A stretch of DNA of 44,252 nucleotides from an uncultured Clostridium sp. (GTDB taxonomy: Bacteria; Bacillota; Clostridia; Oscillospirales; Acutalibacteraceae). How positions within the stretch are numbered: the first letter of the stretch is position 1; each line of letters opens with the position of its first letter. The position numbers were made by a program, and so were the translations under genes. Below the pieces are notes generated by a model. It saw only the letters and a list, made by a program, of their open reading frames with translations. It was not told the DNA's origin and searched no databases. The stretch lies in the NCBI GenBank assembly GCA_902471875.1, contig CABRLN010000018.1:1-44252 (forward strand). The letters run 5' to 3'. Positions 14,536 to 23,663 of the stretch are shown here, piece after piece.

Positions 14536-17061
14536 GTGGAAAATAATGAAAATAATATTGGAAAAGTAATTGATGTTGACTTAAGAAAAGAAATGCAAAC
14601 TTCTTTTATGGCATACTCAATGTCAGTTATTGTTTCAAGAGCATTGCCTGATGTGCGTGATGGTTTAAAACCTGTACATAGAAGAATTCTATACACAATG
14701 AATGAGAATAATCTTACTCCGGAAAAAGCATATAGAAAATGTGCTGACACCGTAGGTTCTGTACTTGGTAGATATCACCCTCATGGTGACGCATCTGTTT
14801 ATGATGCTTTAGTAAGACTGGCACAGGACTTCTCTATGAGGTATCCTTTGGTGGATGGTCACGGTAACTTTGGTTCTGTAGATGGTGACCCGCCTGCTGC
14901 ATATAGATATACAGAATCTAAAATGACAAAGATGTCAGTAGAAATGCTTACTGACATTGAAAAAGAAACTGTTGATTTTACCTCAAACTTTGATGACAGA
15001 CTGTTAGAACCTACTGTTCTTCCGTCGCGTTTTCCTAATTTGTTGGTAAATGGTTCAAGTGGTATTGCTGTTGGTATGGCTACAAATATACCACCACATA
15101 ACTTAGGTGAAGTTATAGATGCTATGTGTTATCTTATTGATAACCCTGACGCAGAGTTGCCGCAGTTAATGGAGTATATTCAGGGACCTGATTTTCCGAC
15201 AAGTGCATTAATAATGGGAAGGTCAGGTATAAGAGCTGCTTATGCTACAGGCAGAGGTAAAATTATTGTTCGTGCCAAGGCTGAAATTGTTGAGTCAAAA
15301 AATGGAAGATATAAAATTATTGTAACTGAATTACCATATCAGGTTAATAAAGCAAGACTTGTTGAAAGTATTGCAGACCTTTGTAAAGACAAAAGAATTG
15401 ATGGTATTACTAATATTGAAGACCATTCAGACAGAAATGGCATGCATATTGAAATTGATATAAGACGAGATGCTTCACCACAAATTGTATTGAATAAGCT
15501 GTATGCACTTTCACAAATGCAGGTTACATTTGGTGTAATTATGCTTGCTATTGTAAACGGTGAACCTAAAATACTTACACTAAAGCAAATTTTACAGCAT
15601 TATATTGATTTTCAGGTTGAGGTAATTCGAAGAAGAACTATATTTGATTTAAAAAAGGCTGAAGAAAGGGCACATATTTTAGAAGGATTAAAAATTGCAC
15701 TTGATTTTATTGACGAAGTTATTGCAATTATTAGAAGCTCTAAAGATCAATCTACAGCTAAAAAGAGATTATCAGAAAAATTTGGTCTTGATGATATTCA
15801 GACGCAAGCTATTGTACAAATGCGTCTTGGTCAGTTAACAGGCTTGGAAAGAACAAAAATAGAAGCTGAATTACAACAATTAGTTGAAAAAATAAAAGAG
15901 TTTAAAGATATTATTGCCAGTTATGAGCGTCAGTTAGAAATTGTTAAAACTGAAGCTATGGAAATAAGAAGAAAATTTGCAGATCCAAGAAGAACAGAAA
16001 TTCTTTCAGTAAGTGGTGAGGTTGACATTGAAGAACTTATTCCTGAAGAAGAATGTGTATTGACAATAACTAACTTTGGTTATATTAAGCGTTTGTCTGT
16101 TGACACATATCATACACAAAAACGTGGCGGTAAAGGTGTTTCGGGTATGAGTAAGCGTGATGAGGATGTAGCCTCTGACATGTTCGTTATTAACAGCCAT
16201 GATTATGTTTTGTTCTTTACTAATTTTGGTAGAGTTTATAGACTTAAATGTTACGAAATCCCTGAAGGTAGCAGAACTTCAAAAGGTATGAATATTGCTA
16301 ATTTACTGCCAATTTCTCCTGATGAAAAAGTTACCTCGGTAATAAGAGTGCCGGAATTTGATGAAGAAAAATATCTGGTAATGGTAACAAGACAAGGTTT
16401 AGTAAAAAGAATTAAATTAAGTGCTTATAATACTAACCGTAAGGGTGGAATTGTTGCCCTTGAACTTAACGATAATGACGAGCTTGCATGGGTGAAAATG
16501 ACAGACGGTAACAGTCAGGTTGTTGTTGCTACAAGGTTGGGTAAGGCTATTAGGTTTAATGAAAATGATGTAAGACCTATGGGCAGAACTGCAAGAGGTG
16601 TTAAAGCACTTTCACTTACAAATGATGATTTTGTAGTTGGCATGGCAACAGTTAATGAAGACAGTATGTTGCTTACTGTTTCAGAAACAGGTTATGGCAG
16701 ACTGTCAAATGTTAGTGACTATAGACTTCAAACAAGAGGCGGTAAAGGTATTACTAATTATCATACTGAAAAGTACGGTGATGTTGCTGCAATAAGTGCT
16801 GTTGATGTTGATAATGATGATGTCATAATTATTTCTTCAGATGGAGTAATTATTAGAATTGAGGCAAGCTCAATTAGAATTTGCTCTAGACCAAGTAAGG
16901 GTGTAACCGTAATGAAGGTAAATGACACTAATAAGGTTGTAACTATTGCCATTGCTCCTCACGAAGATGAAAGTGATGAAGAATATTCTGAAACATCTGC
17001 CGTTGATAATGATCAACAAGAAGACATATCTGAGGAGAAGTCTGAAAAAACTGAAGAGTAA
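14536..17061 (+). CDS. gyrA: DNA gyrase subunit A
   Basis: 841 residues, the DNA-cleaving subunit. The catalytic Tyr is Tyr125 in AAYRYTESKM. The quinolone region reads HPHGDASVYDALVR (residues 81-94), with Ala86 at the position of E. coli Ser83 and Asp90 at that of Asp87. The C-terminal DNA-wrapping domain has the GyrA box QKRGGKG. The last ~30 residues are an acidic tail (DESDEEYSETSAVDNDQQED). The start is GTG at 14536 with AGAGGGTG upstream. Confidence 0.97.
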   Translation: MENNENNIGKVIDVDLRKEMQTSFMAYSMSVIVSRALPDVRDGLKPVHRRILYTMNENNLTPEKAYRKCADTVGSVLGRYHPHGDASVYDALVRLAQDFSMRYPLVDGHGNFGSVDGDPPAAYRYTESKMTKMSVEMLTDIEKETVDFTSNFDDRLLEPTVLPSRFPNLLVNGSSGIAVGMATNIPPHNLGEVIDAMCYLIDNPDAELPQLMEYIQGPDFPTSALIMGRSGIRAAYATGRGKIIVRAKAEIVESKNGRYKIIVTELPYQVNKARLVESIADLCKDKRIDGITNIEDHSDRNGMHIEIDIRRDASPQIVLNKLYALSQMQVTFGVIMLAIVNGEPKILTLKQILQHYIDFQVEVIRRRTIFDLKKAEERAHILEGLKIALDFIDEVIAIIRSSKDQSTAKKRLSEKFGLDDIQTQAIVQMRLGQLTGLERTKIEAELQQLVEKIKEFKDIIASYERQLEIVKTEAMEIRRKFADPRRTEILSVSGEVDIEELIPEEECVLTITNFGYIKRLSVDTYHTQKRGGKGVSGMSKRDEDVASDMFVINSHDYVLFFTNFGRVYRLKCYEIPEGSRTSKGMNIANLLPISPDEKVTSVIRVPEFDEEKYLVMVTRQGLVKRIKLSAYNTNRKGGIVALELNDNDELAWVKMTDGNSQVVVATRLGKAIRFNENDVRPMGRTARGVKALSLTNDDFVVGMATVNEDSMLLTVSETGYGRLSNVSDYRLQTRGGKGITNYHTEKYGDVAAISAVDVDNDDVIIISSDGVIIRIEASSIRICSRPSKGVTVMKVNDTNKVVTIAIAPHEDESDEEYSETSAVDNDQQEDISEEKSEKTEE

Positions 17062-17182
17062 ATTTTATAATTAAAATTTTTATGGGCGGCTTATAGTCGC
17101 CTGTAACTTTATGTATATAAATATTTAGTAACAAAAAATATTGTGATATTATAAATAATTTTATCTGAAATAAGGTGGTATA

Positions 17183-18550
17183 ATGCAAAATAATACAATA
17201 GCAGCTATATCAACTGCAAATGGTCCGGGTGGTATAGGAGTTATCAGAATTTCAGGAGAAGATGCTTTTGATATTGCTGACAAAATTTTTAAAGGAATAA
17301 ATAATAAAAGCATCTGTAGTATGAATGGTTATACAGCTGCATATGGAAGCGTTTATGACGGTAATGAAAAGCTTGATGAGGTTGTTGTTACTGTTTTTAA
17401 GGCTCCACACAGCTATACAGGTGAAAATGTTGTAGAAATATCTTGCCATGGAGGTATGTATATTACAAAGCAGGTTTTACGTGCTGTAATTGACAATGGT
17501 GCCTTACCCGCACAGGCAGGTGAATTTACTCAAAGAGCATTTTTAAACGGAAAAATGGATTTGTCAGAAGCTGAGGCCGTAATGGATATAATATCAGCTA
17601 AAGGTAAAATCCAAGCAAGAGCAGCTCTTGCTTGTCATGATGGTAAAATAAGTAAGGAGATTTTTAAGGTTAATAAAATACTTGTTGATTGTGCAGCACA
17701 TCTCTCTGCTTGGGCAGATTACCCCGAAGAGGATATTCCACAAGTTGACAATAAAAATTTAGGTGATAATCTTAACAATGCCAAATTAATTGTTGAAAAT
17801 TTGCTTAAAAATTATGATGCGGGTATGACATTAAAAAGAGGTATTGATACAATTATTGTTGGTAAGCCTAATGTTGGCAAATCAACACTTATGAATCAGC
17901 TTACTGGTTACGAAAAATCTATTGTAACTAATATACCGGGTACAACAAGAGATATTATAGAAGAAACTGTTATTTTGGGTGATGTTACCTTAAATTTGTC
18001 TGATACAGCCGGTTTGCGTGATACTGATAATGTAGTAGAAAAAATTGGTGTTGAACGGGCAAGAAAAAAAATCGAAACATGTGGCTTAGTACTTGCTGTA
18101 TTTGATGCCACTGATAATTTGAATGACGAAGATGTTAAATTGTTAAAAACTATAAGTGATGTTCCAGCAGTAGCAATTATCAACAAAACAGACCAAGAAA
18201 CCATTATTGACATAGATTATATAAAATCTCAGATTGATAATATTGTTTATATTTCTGCAAAAAATGGCGATGGTATAAATGATTTAGTAAAAATAGTAGA
18301 AAAAATAACCGGTACTTCAAGCTTCGACCCTAATGCAGCAACGTTGGCAACTGAAAGACAGCGTGATTGTGCTTTAAGGGCTTTAGATGCTATTAACGAG
18401 GCTATTAATGCTTTGCAAATAGGTATTACATTAGACGCTATTACTGTGTCAATAGAAGATGCTGTTCAAAATATACTTGAAATTACAGGTGAACGGGCAA
18501 GCGAGGTTATTGTACACAGTGTATTTTCTAAGTTTTGTGTAGGTAAATAG
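17183..18550 (+). CDS. mnmE: tRNA modification GTPase MnmE
   Basis: 455 residues. With MnmG it forms the complex that makes the 5-(carboxymethyl)aminomethyl modification at wobble U34. The N-terminal tetrahydrofolate-binding domain (GGIGVIRISGEDAF), the G domain with GKPNVGKSTLMNQL, DTAGLRDT and NKTD, and the C-terminal Cys motif CVGK are all present. ATG with AAGGTGG upstream. It starts a co-directional series mnmE, PPase-like, mnmG, rsmG. A weak GC hairpin (17083-17101) lies between gyrA and mnmE. Confidence 0.97.
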   Translation: MQNNTIAAISTANGPGGIGVIRISGEDAFDIADKIFKGINNKSICSMNGYTAAYGSVYDGNEKLDEVVVTVFKAPHSYTGENVVEISCHGGMYITKQVLRAVIDNGALPAQAGEFTQRAFLNGKMDLSEAEAVMDIISAKGKIQARAALACHDGKISKEIFKVNKILVDCAAHLSAWADYPEEDIPQVDNKNLGDNLNNAKLIVENLLKNYDAGMTLKRGIDTIIVGKPNVGKSTLMNQLTGYEKSIVTNIPGTTRDIIEETVILGDVTLNLSDTAGLRDTDNVVEKIGVERARKKIETCGLVLAVFDATDNLNDEDVKLLKTISDVPAVAIINKTDQETIIDIDYIKSQIDNIVYISAKNGDGINDLVKIVEKITGTSSFDPNAATLATERQRDCALRALDAINEAINALQIGITLDAITVSIEDAVQNILEITGERASEVIVHSVFSKFCVGK

Positions 18551-18552
18551 AT

Positions 18553-18912
18553 ATGTATAGTATTTTAGGTAAAACTGTAACGGTTACTGTTGACCGTCCT
18601 ATGGGAACATATCACCCAAAGCATAATGATATTTTTTATACTGTAAATTATGGTTACATTAATAATATTATTGCACCTGACGGTGAAGAGCAGGACGCTT
18701 ATATTTTAGGTATAGACAAATCTGTTAAAGAATTTACAGGAAAAGTAATAGCAGTTATTCACAGAATAGATGATGTTGAAGATAAATGGATAGTTGTACC
18801 TGATAATATGATTTTTACTAAAGATGAAATAATTAAACAAGTAAATTTTCAAGAAAAATATTTTGTTACTGAAATTATAATGATAAATAATGAGAGTGGT
18901 GAAGCAAAGTGA
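18553..18912 (+). CDS. Small inorganic pyrophosphatase-like protein
   Basis: 119 residues, compared with about 175 for family I soluble pyrophosphatases. The core VNYGYINNIIAPDGEEQDAY (residues 31-50) aligns with NYGYI...DGDPVD of E. coli, keeping D43 and D48 and changing the middle Asp to Glu45; D73/D74, D77 and K78 correspond to the later metal-binding segment. The N-terminal part that supplies Lys29 and Arg43 in E. coli is largely missing. It lies 2 bases behind mnmE and overlaps mnmG by GTGA, so all three are coupled. Pyrophosphatase activity is possible but not certain. Confidence 0.75.
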   Translation: MYSILGKTVTVTVDRPMGTYHPKHNDIFYTVNYGYINNIIAPDGEEQDAYILGIDKSVKEFTGKVIAVIHRIDDVEDKWIVVPDNMIFTKDEIIKQVNFQEKYFVTEIIMINNESGEAK

Positions 18913-20792
18913 GTTTTTTAGCAGGAGAGTTTGATGTTGCAGTTATTGGTGCAGGTCACGCAGGTATTGAGGCTGCACTTGCTGCTGCAAGACTTGGATG
19001 CAATACGGCAGCATTTACAATCAATATGGATGCAGTGGGTAATTGTCCATGCAATCCGTCAATAGGCGGTACAGCAAAGGGCCATTTAGTGCGAGAAATT
19101 GACGCTATAGGCGGAGAAATGGGAAAAACAGCTGATGAAAGTATGCTGCAAATGCGTATGCTTAACAGGGGTAAAGGCCCTGCTGTTCATTCGTTAAGAG
19201 CACAAATTGATAGGCGTAAGTACAGCGAAATAATGAAGCATAAAATGGAGCTGCAAAAAGATTTGCAGGTGCTTCAGGCTGAAATTGTCAGTATTGTAAA
19301 AGAAGAGAATAATTACTGGCTACTTGAAACAAGGCTAAAAGCTCAGTACAGGTGTAAGGCAGTTATTATAGCAACAGGTACTTTTTTGGGTGGCAGAGTT
19401 TATGTTGGCGACGTTTCTTATGAAAGCGGACCTGACGGTATTTTTCCTGCATCATTTTTGGGACAATCTCTTAAAGATTTAGGCTTAAATTTAAGACGTT
19501 TTAAAACAGGTACGCCTGCTAGAGTTTTAAGAAGAAGTATAGATTTTACTGAACTTGAAGAGCAAAGCGGTGACGAACCAGTTATTCCTTTTTCTTACGA
19601 TACAATAGAACCTTTAAAAAATAAAATTAAATGCCATATTAGTTGGACAAATGAAAATACAAAAAAGATTATTCTTGACAATATTCATCGTTCACCTTTA
19701 TATGGAGGATTAATTGAGGGTGTTGGTCCAAGATATTGCCCAAGTATAGAGGATAAAATAGTAAGGTTTGCTGACAAGCCAAGACATCAATTATTTATTG
19801 AGCCATGTGGTATTAATACAGAAGAAATGTATTTACAAGGTATGTCATCTTCACTTCCTGAAGATGTTCAATTAGATTTTTATCATTCAATTAAAGGACT
19901 GGAAAATGTTGTAGTTATGCGTCCCGCATATGCCATTGAATATGACTGTGTTGACCCTACTATGATGAAAAGTACATTGGAATTTGAAGATTTTCCAAAT
20001 TTATACGGTGCAGGTCAATTTAATGGAAGTTCAGGTTATGAAGAAGCGGCTGCCCAAGGATTGGTTGCGGGTATAAATGCTGCATTAAAGGTTAAAGGAG
20101 AGGAACCTTTTATTTTAGACAGAGCGTCTTCATATATTGGAACATTAATAGACGATTTAATAACTAAAGGTGCAGATGACCCTTACAGAATGATGACCTC
20201 TCGTTCTGAATATCGTCTTGTATTACGACAGGATAATGCAGACGAAAGATTAACGCCTTTAGGAAGAAAAATAGGTCTTATTTCTGACGACAGATGGAAA
20301 AGATTTGAAATTAAGCAACAGCAAAAAATTGATGAAATAAAAAGACTTAAAAATACTGTTATTTCACCAACTAAAGAAGTAAATAAAATTCTTGTTTCAC
20401 GTGAAACAACACCAATTACTACAGGTATAAGATTAATTGATTTGATGAAAAGACCTCAAATTAGTTATGATGCATTGACGCCTGTTGATGTTACAAGACC
20501 AAAACTGGATTCAAATGTTCTGGAACAGGTTGAAATTGATGTTAAGTACGAAGGTTACATAAAAAGACAACTTGAACAAATTGCAAAAATGAGAAAGCTA
20601 GAAGAAAAACGTCTGCCTAAAATTGATTTTTCCGAAATTGTAGGTTTAAGGTTAGAAGCAATAGAAAAACTGAATAGGGTTAAGCCTGAAAACATAGGTA
20701 TGGCATCACGCATAAGCGGAGTTAGCCCTGCCGATATTTCAGTACTTCTTATTTGGTTGGCACAAAATTCTCATAAAAATAATAAGGATTAA
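18909..20792 (+). CDS. mnmG: tRNA uridine-5-carboxymethylaminomethyl modification enzyme MnmG
   Basis: 627 residues, FAD enzyme partner of MnmE. The dinucleotide-binding motif GAGHAGIEAALAAARLG is at the N terminus (about residues 14-30), CNPSIGGTAKGHLVREIDAIGG follows, and a second motif DDPYRMMTSRSEYRLVLRQDNAD is typical of the family. The C-terminal helical domain ends ADISVLLIWL. The GTG start overlaps the preceding stop. A perfect parS palindrome is built into codons for VSRET at 20393-20408. Confidence 0.97.
   Translation: MSFLAGEFDVAVIGAGHAGIEAALAAARLGCNTAAFTINMDAVGNCPCNPSIGGTAKGHLVREIDAIGGEMGKTADESMLQMRMLNRGKGPAVHSLRAQIDRRKYSEIMKHKMELQKDLQVLQAEIVSIVKEENNYWLLETRLKAQYRCKAVIIATGTFLGGRVYVGDVSYESGPDGIFPASFLGQSLKDLGLNLRRFKTGTPARVLRRSIDFTELEEQSGDEPVIPFSYDTIEPLKNKIKCHISWTNENTKKIILDNIHRSPLYGGLIEGVGPRYCPSIEDKIVRFADKPRHQLFIEPCGINTEEMYLQGMSSSLPEDVQLDFYHSIKGLENVVVMRPAYAIEYDCVDPTMMKSTLEFEDFPNLYGAGQFNGSSGYEEAAAQGLVAGINAALKVKGEEPFILDRASSYIGTLIDDLITKGADDPYRMMTSRSEYRLVLRQDNADERLTPLGRKIGLISDDRWKRFEIKQQQKIDEIKRLKNTVISPTKEVNKILVSRETTPITTGIRLIDLMKRPQISYDALTPVDVTRPKLDSNVLEQVEIDVKYEGYIKRQLEQIAKMRKLEEKRLPKIDFSEIVGLRLEAIEKLNRVKPENIGMASRISGVSPADISVLLIWLAQNSHKNNKD
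20393..20408. promoter_or_regulatory. parS site 1, inside mnmG
   Basis: TGTTTCACGTGAAACA, a perfect 16-bp palindrome equal to the widespread ParB-binding consensus. It lies within the mnmG reading frame. Confidence 0.92.
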
Positions 20793-20795
20793 ATT

Positions 20796-21512
20796 ATGGA
20801 TAAATTTACTGATATTTTAGTCAACGGTATGCATAAGTTTAACATTCAGCTAACAGACAATCAAATTGAACAATTTATAGTTTATTGTAATTTGTTGGTC
20901 GAATGGAATAACAAAATGAATCTTACTGCTATAAAAGAGCCTGAAGAAATAGCTGTTAAACATTTTATAGACAGCTGTAGCATTTTAAATTATGTAAAAA
21001 TAAAAAGGAATGCCAGTGTTATTGATATTGGAACGGGAGCGGGCTTTCCGGGAATTCCACTAAAAATAATACGAAATGATCTTAATATTACATTGCTTGA
21101 TAGTTTGAATAAAAGAATTGTTTTTTTAAATGAGGTTGCTAAGCAACTTAATATTTCTATTACTACTATCCATGGCAGAGCTGAGGAATATGGAAGAAAA
21201 GAGAATTATCGCGAAAGTTTTGATGTGGCGATGTCTCGTGCGGTGGCATCTCTTAATGTGCTAAGTGAATATTGTATTCCTTTTGTTAAGAAAGATGGCA
21301 AATTTATTTCTATGAAGGGTCCAAATATTCAAAATGAGGTTGAAGAAAGTAAAAAAGCTATTAAAATACTTGGCGGGAAATATAACAATATTGTTAAGTT
21401 TAATGTAGAAGATAATAACAGAAGTATTGTAATTGTTGATAAGATTAGTAACACACCTTTTAAATATCCTCGCCACGGCTCAAAAATTTCTAATAAGCCA
21501 ATTATCGGTTAG
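20796..21512 (+). CDS. rsmG: 16S rRNA (guanine-527 N7) methyltransferase RsmG
   Basis: 238 residues. The S-adenosylmethionine-binding motif I is DIGTGAGFPGIPLKI (about residues 74-88), preceded by WNNKMNLTAIKEPEEIAVKHFIDS and followed by VAMSRAVASLNVLSEYC, all standard RsmG. It methylates G527 in the 530 loop of 16S rRNA. ATG start, 3 bases behind mnmG. An intrinsic terminator follows. Confidence 0.96.
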   Translation: MDKFTDILVNGMHKFNIQLTDNQIEQFIVYCNLLVEWNNKMNLTAIKEPEEIAVKHFIDSCSILNYVKIKRNASVIDIGTGAGFPGIPLKIIRNDLNITLLDSLNKRIVFLNEVAKQLNISITTIHGRAEEYGRKENYRESFDVAMSRAVASLNVLSEYCIPFVKKDGKFISMKGPNIQNEVEESKKAIKILGGKYNNIVKFNVEDNNRSIVIVDKISNTPFKYPRHGSKISNKPIIG

Positions 21513-21586
21513 AGAATTAAACAAAATTTTTTATATAATATAATGTGTCAAAGCAAACTTATGCTTTATATGACTATCAAAATTTT

Positions 21587-21619
21587 AAGCTGTCTGTAAA
21601 TATATCAGACAGCTTTTTT
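21587..21619 (+). terminator. Terminator behind rsmG
   Basis: AAGCTGTCTG (21587-21596) pairs with CAGACAGCTT (21606-21615), followed by TTTTTT. It closes the mnmE-rsmG transcript. Confidence 0.85.
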
Positions 21620-21671
21620 CGACTGATTTACAAATAATATTGTAAAACATTATATAATATTTTCACTTGCT

Positions 21672-21701
21672 TTGACAAAATAATTCTTACTAATATGCTA
21701 T
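21672..21701 (+). promoter_or_regulatory. Probable sigma-A promoter of noc
   Basis: TTGACA (21672-21677) with a candidate -10 TATGCT (16-base spacer) or TGCTAT (18-base spacer), about 50 bases before the noc start. Confidence 0.55.
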
Positions 21702-21751
21702 TATTAAATTGTTCCAAGGAGATGGACGGAAGTTTAAAGAGGTGATACATA

Positions 21752-22564
21752 GTGAAATTAATTCAAAGGGAGGAAAACAGACTGACTGATATACCTGTAA
21801 TTTATATTATTCCCAACAGGTCACAGCCACGAAAAATATTTGACAAGGACGAACTTAGTGCACTGTCAAGAAGTATTGCAAAAAATGGTATTTTACAACC
21901 ATTAACTGTAAGAAAAATATCGACAGTTGAATATGAGCTTGTTGCAGGAGAAAGAAGATTAAGAGCGGCTATAATGGCAGGTTTTTCAAAGGTTCCTTGC
22001 ATTATAATGAAATGTTCTGACAATCAATCGGCTATATTCGCACTTATTGAAAATTTACAGCGTGCAGACTTAAATATGTTTGAAGAAGCTTTTGCTATTA
22101 AAAGATTAATTCTTGAGTGCAATATGACTCAAGAACAGGTTGCAAGACAAATTGGAAAAAATCAGTCAACTGTTGCAAATAAATTAAGATTGTTAAGATT
22201 AAGCAATGAGGAACAAAAAATTATTCTGGAGAATAATCTTACAGAAAGACATGCAAGGGTAATTTTAAAGCTTAATGAATCTAAAAGAAAAACTGCTCTG
22301 GAAAAAATAGTTGCAGCATCTTTAAATGTAACTAAAAGTGAAGAATTGGTTAATTCTATGTTAGGTGAAAGTGATAAAAAGCGTAAGAAAAGCAATAATC
22401 AAAAATTTATTATCAAAGATGTAAGAATTTTTATTAATACATTTATGAAAGCATATGACACAATGAAATTAAGCGGAATTAATGCTATAAGCAATAAAAC
22501 CGAAAGTGACGAATATATAGAATACAGTGTAAAAATTCCCAAAATGTCTGCATATAGCAGATAA
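21752..22564 (+). CDS. noc: ParB-family nucleoid occlusion protein Noc
   Basis: 270 residues. The N-terminal CTP-binding domain has RSQPRKIF, the box GERRLRAAIMAG and ENLQRADL; the helix-turn-helix is around TQEQVARQIGKNQSTVANKLRLLRL. Noc coordinates division with the nucleoid by spreading from its sites and binding the membrane; a short basic/amphipathic N terminus (MKLIQREENRL) is visible and could serve in membrane contact. Placement behind rsmG and ahead of parA-parB is typical of Noc, and a second ParB-type gene lies downstream. GTG start at 21752 with AGAGGTGAT upstream. ParB specificity rather than Noc cannot be excluded. Confidence 0.85.
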   Translation: MKLIQREENRLTDIPVIYIIPNRSQPRKIFDKDELSALSRSIAKNGILQPLTVRKISTVEYELVAGERRLRAAIMAGFSKVPCIIMKCSDNQSAIFALIENLQRADLNMFEEAFAIKRLILECNMTQEQVARQIGKNQSTVANKLRLLRLSNEEQKIILENNLTERHARVILKLNESKRKTALEKIVAASLNVTKSEELVNSMLGESDKKRKKSNNQKFIIKDVRIFINTFMKAYDTMKLSGINAISNKTESDEYIEYSVKIPKMSAYSR

Positions 22565-22640
22565 GTATTTTAAATACATAAAATTAAGTTAATAAGAGTA
22601 CAAGTTTCCACTCATACCCATTTCCTTATCTGAAACCCTA

Positions 22641-22674
22641 GTAAGAGCCATACATTAATTTGTATGGCTCTTAC
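22641..22674 (+). terminator. Hairpin behind noc, probable terminator
   Basis: GTAAGAGCCATACA and TGTATGGCTCTTAC form a perfect 14-bp stem with a six-base loop, followed by GCTTTTGTTT. The T tract is imperfect. It is placed directly before parS site 2. The rest of the gap 22565-22868 is AT-rich sequence and the parA promoter. Confidence 0.65.
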
Positions 22675-22679
22675 GCTTT

Positions 22680-22695
22680 TGTTTCACGTGAAACA
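22680..22695. promoter_or_regulatory. parS site 2, between noc and parA
   Basis: TGTTTCACGTGAAACA, identical to the copy in mnmG, located six bases after the hairpin and about 130 bases upstream of the parA -10 box. Confidence 0.93.
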
Positions 22696-22822
22696 AAAAT
22701 GAAAGGTAAATCATAAATTATTATCTATTTAATATAAGCTGTATTAAATAAAACTAATGTTAAAAACAGATTGTTTATATGTAAAAAAATTAAAATTTAT
22801 TCTTTTAATATTTAACGAAAAG

Positions 22823-22831
22823 TGGTATAAT
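22823..22831 (+). promoter_or_regulatory. Extended -10 promoter of parA-parB
   Basis: TGGTATAAT, a consensus TATAAT with the TGn extension; the -35 region is weak. It lies 37 bases before the parA start. Confidence 0.65.
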
Positions 22832-22868
22832 TTATGTATCATATTTGATATAAAAGAGAGGGATGCTT

Positions 22869-23630
22869 ATGGCTAAAGTTATAGCAATAGCTAACCAAAA
22901 GGGCGGTGTAGGTAAAACAACAACAGCTGTTAATTTGGCTGCTGCTTTAGGCATTAATAATAAAAAAACTCTTCTTATTGACATAGACCCTCAGGGAAAT
23001 TCTACAAGCGGTGTTGGTATAGATAAGCGTACTCTTAAATATACTACTTATGATTTACTTGTAGATAATGTTAAAGTGCAGAATGTTTTACTGACAACTA
23101 AATTTAAATATCTTGACATTTTGCCATCAAGTATTAATTTGGCTGCTGCAGAATTAGAAATAGCTGAAAAAAGAAATAGAGAATCTTTACTTAAAAATGC
23201 AGTAACTCCTGTGCGTGGAAATTATGATTATATTATTATAGATTGTCCTCCTTCACTTGGATTAATAACAACAAATGCACTCTGTTTTAGTGACACTATT
23301 TTAGTTCCAATTCAATGCGAATATTATGCATTAGAGGGGCTTTCACAGCTTATGAACACGGTAAGAAGAGTTAAAAGGCAATATAATGATAAGCTTGAAA
23401 TGGAGGGTGTACTGCTTACAATGTATGACGGCAGACTTAATCTTACACAGCAGGTTGTTGAGGAGGTTAAAAGGTATTTTCCAAGAAAAGTGTTTTCAAC
23501 AGTTATACCAAGAGGTGTGCGTTTATCAGAAGCACCAAGCTTTGGTATGCCTGTAATGTATTTTGATAAGTCTTGCAAGGGAAGTTTATCATATTTAGAT
23601 TTATCACAGGAAATTATAAAAAATACATAA
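22869..23630 (+). CDS. parA: Chromosome partitioning ATPase ParA (Soj)
   Basis: 253 residues. The deviant Walker A KGGVGKTTT (about residues 10-18), DIDPQGNSTSG and DCPPSLGLITTNAL are the ParA/MinD-type signatures. ParA drives segregation with ParB and regulates DnaA in Bacillus. The start ATG at 22869 (MAKVIAIANQKGG) has GAGAGGG six bases upstream; an ATG at 22863 lies inside that site and is rejected. Operon with parB. Confidence 0.96.
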   Translation: MAKVIAIANQKGGVGKTTTAVNLAAALGINNKKTLLIDIDPQGNSTSGVGIDKRTLKYTTYDLLVDNVKVQNVLLTTKFKYLDILPSSINLAAAELEIAEKRNRESLLKNAVTPVRGNYDYIIIDCPPSLGLITTNALCFSDTILVPIQCEYYALEGLSQLMNTVRRVKRQYNDKLEMEGVLLTMYDGRLNLTQQVVEEVKRYFPRKVFSTVIPRGVRLSEAPSFGMPVMYFDKSCKGSLSYLDLSQEIIKNT

Positions 23631-23663
23631 ATAATCTTAATTTTAGAGAGGAGAGTGAAAACT

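Noticed and set aside
17083..17101. GC hairpin between gyrA and mnmE
   Set aside because: Only about six pairs including a G-U, with no T tract; too weak to list as a terminator.
17908..18213. 101-codon antisense frame inside mnmE
   Set aside because: It overlaps a clear GTPase domain, has no ribosome-binding site and shows composition typical of antisense frames.
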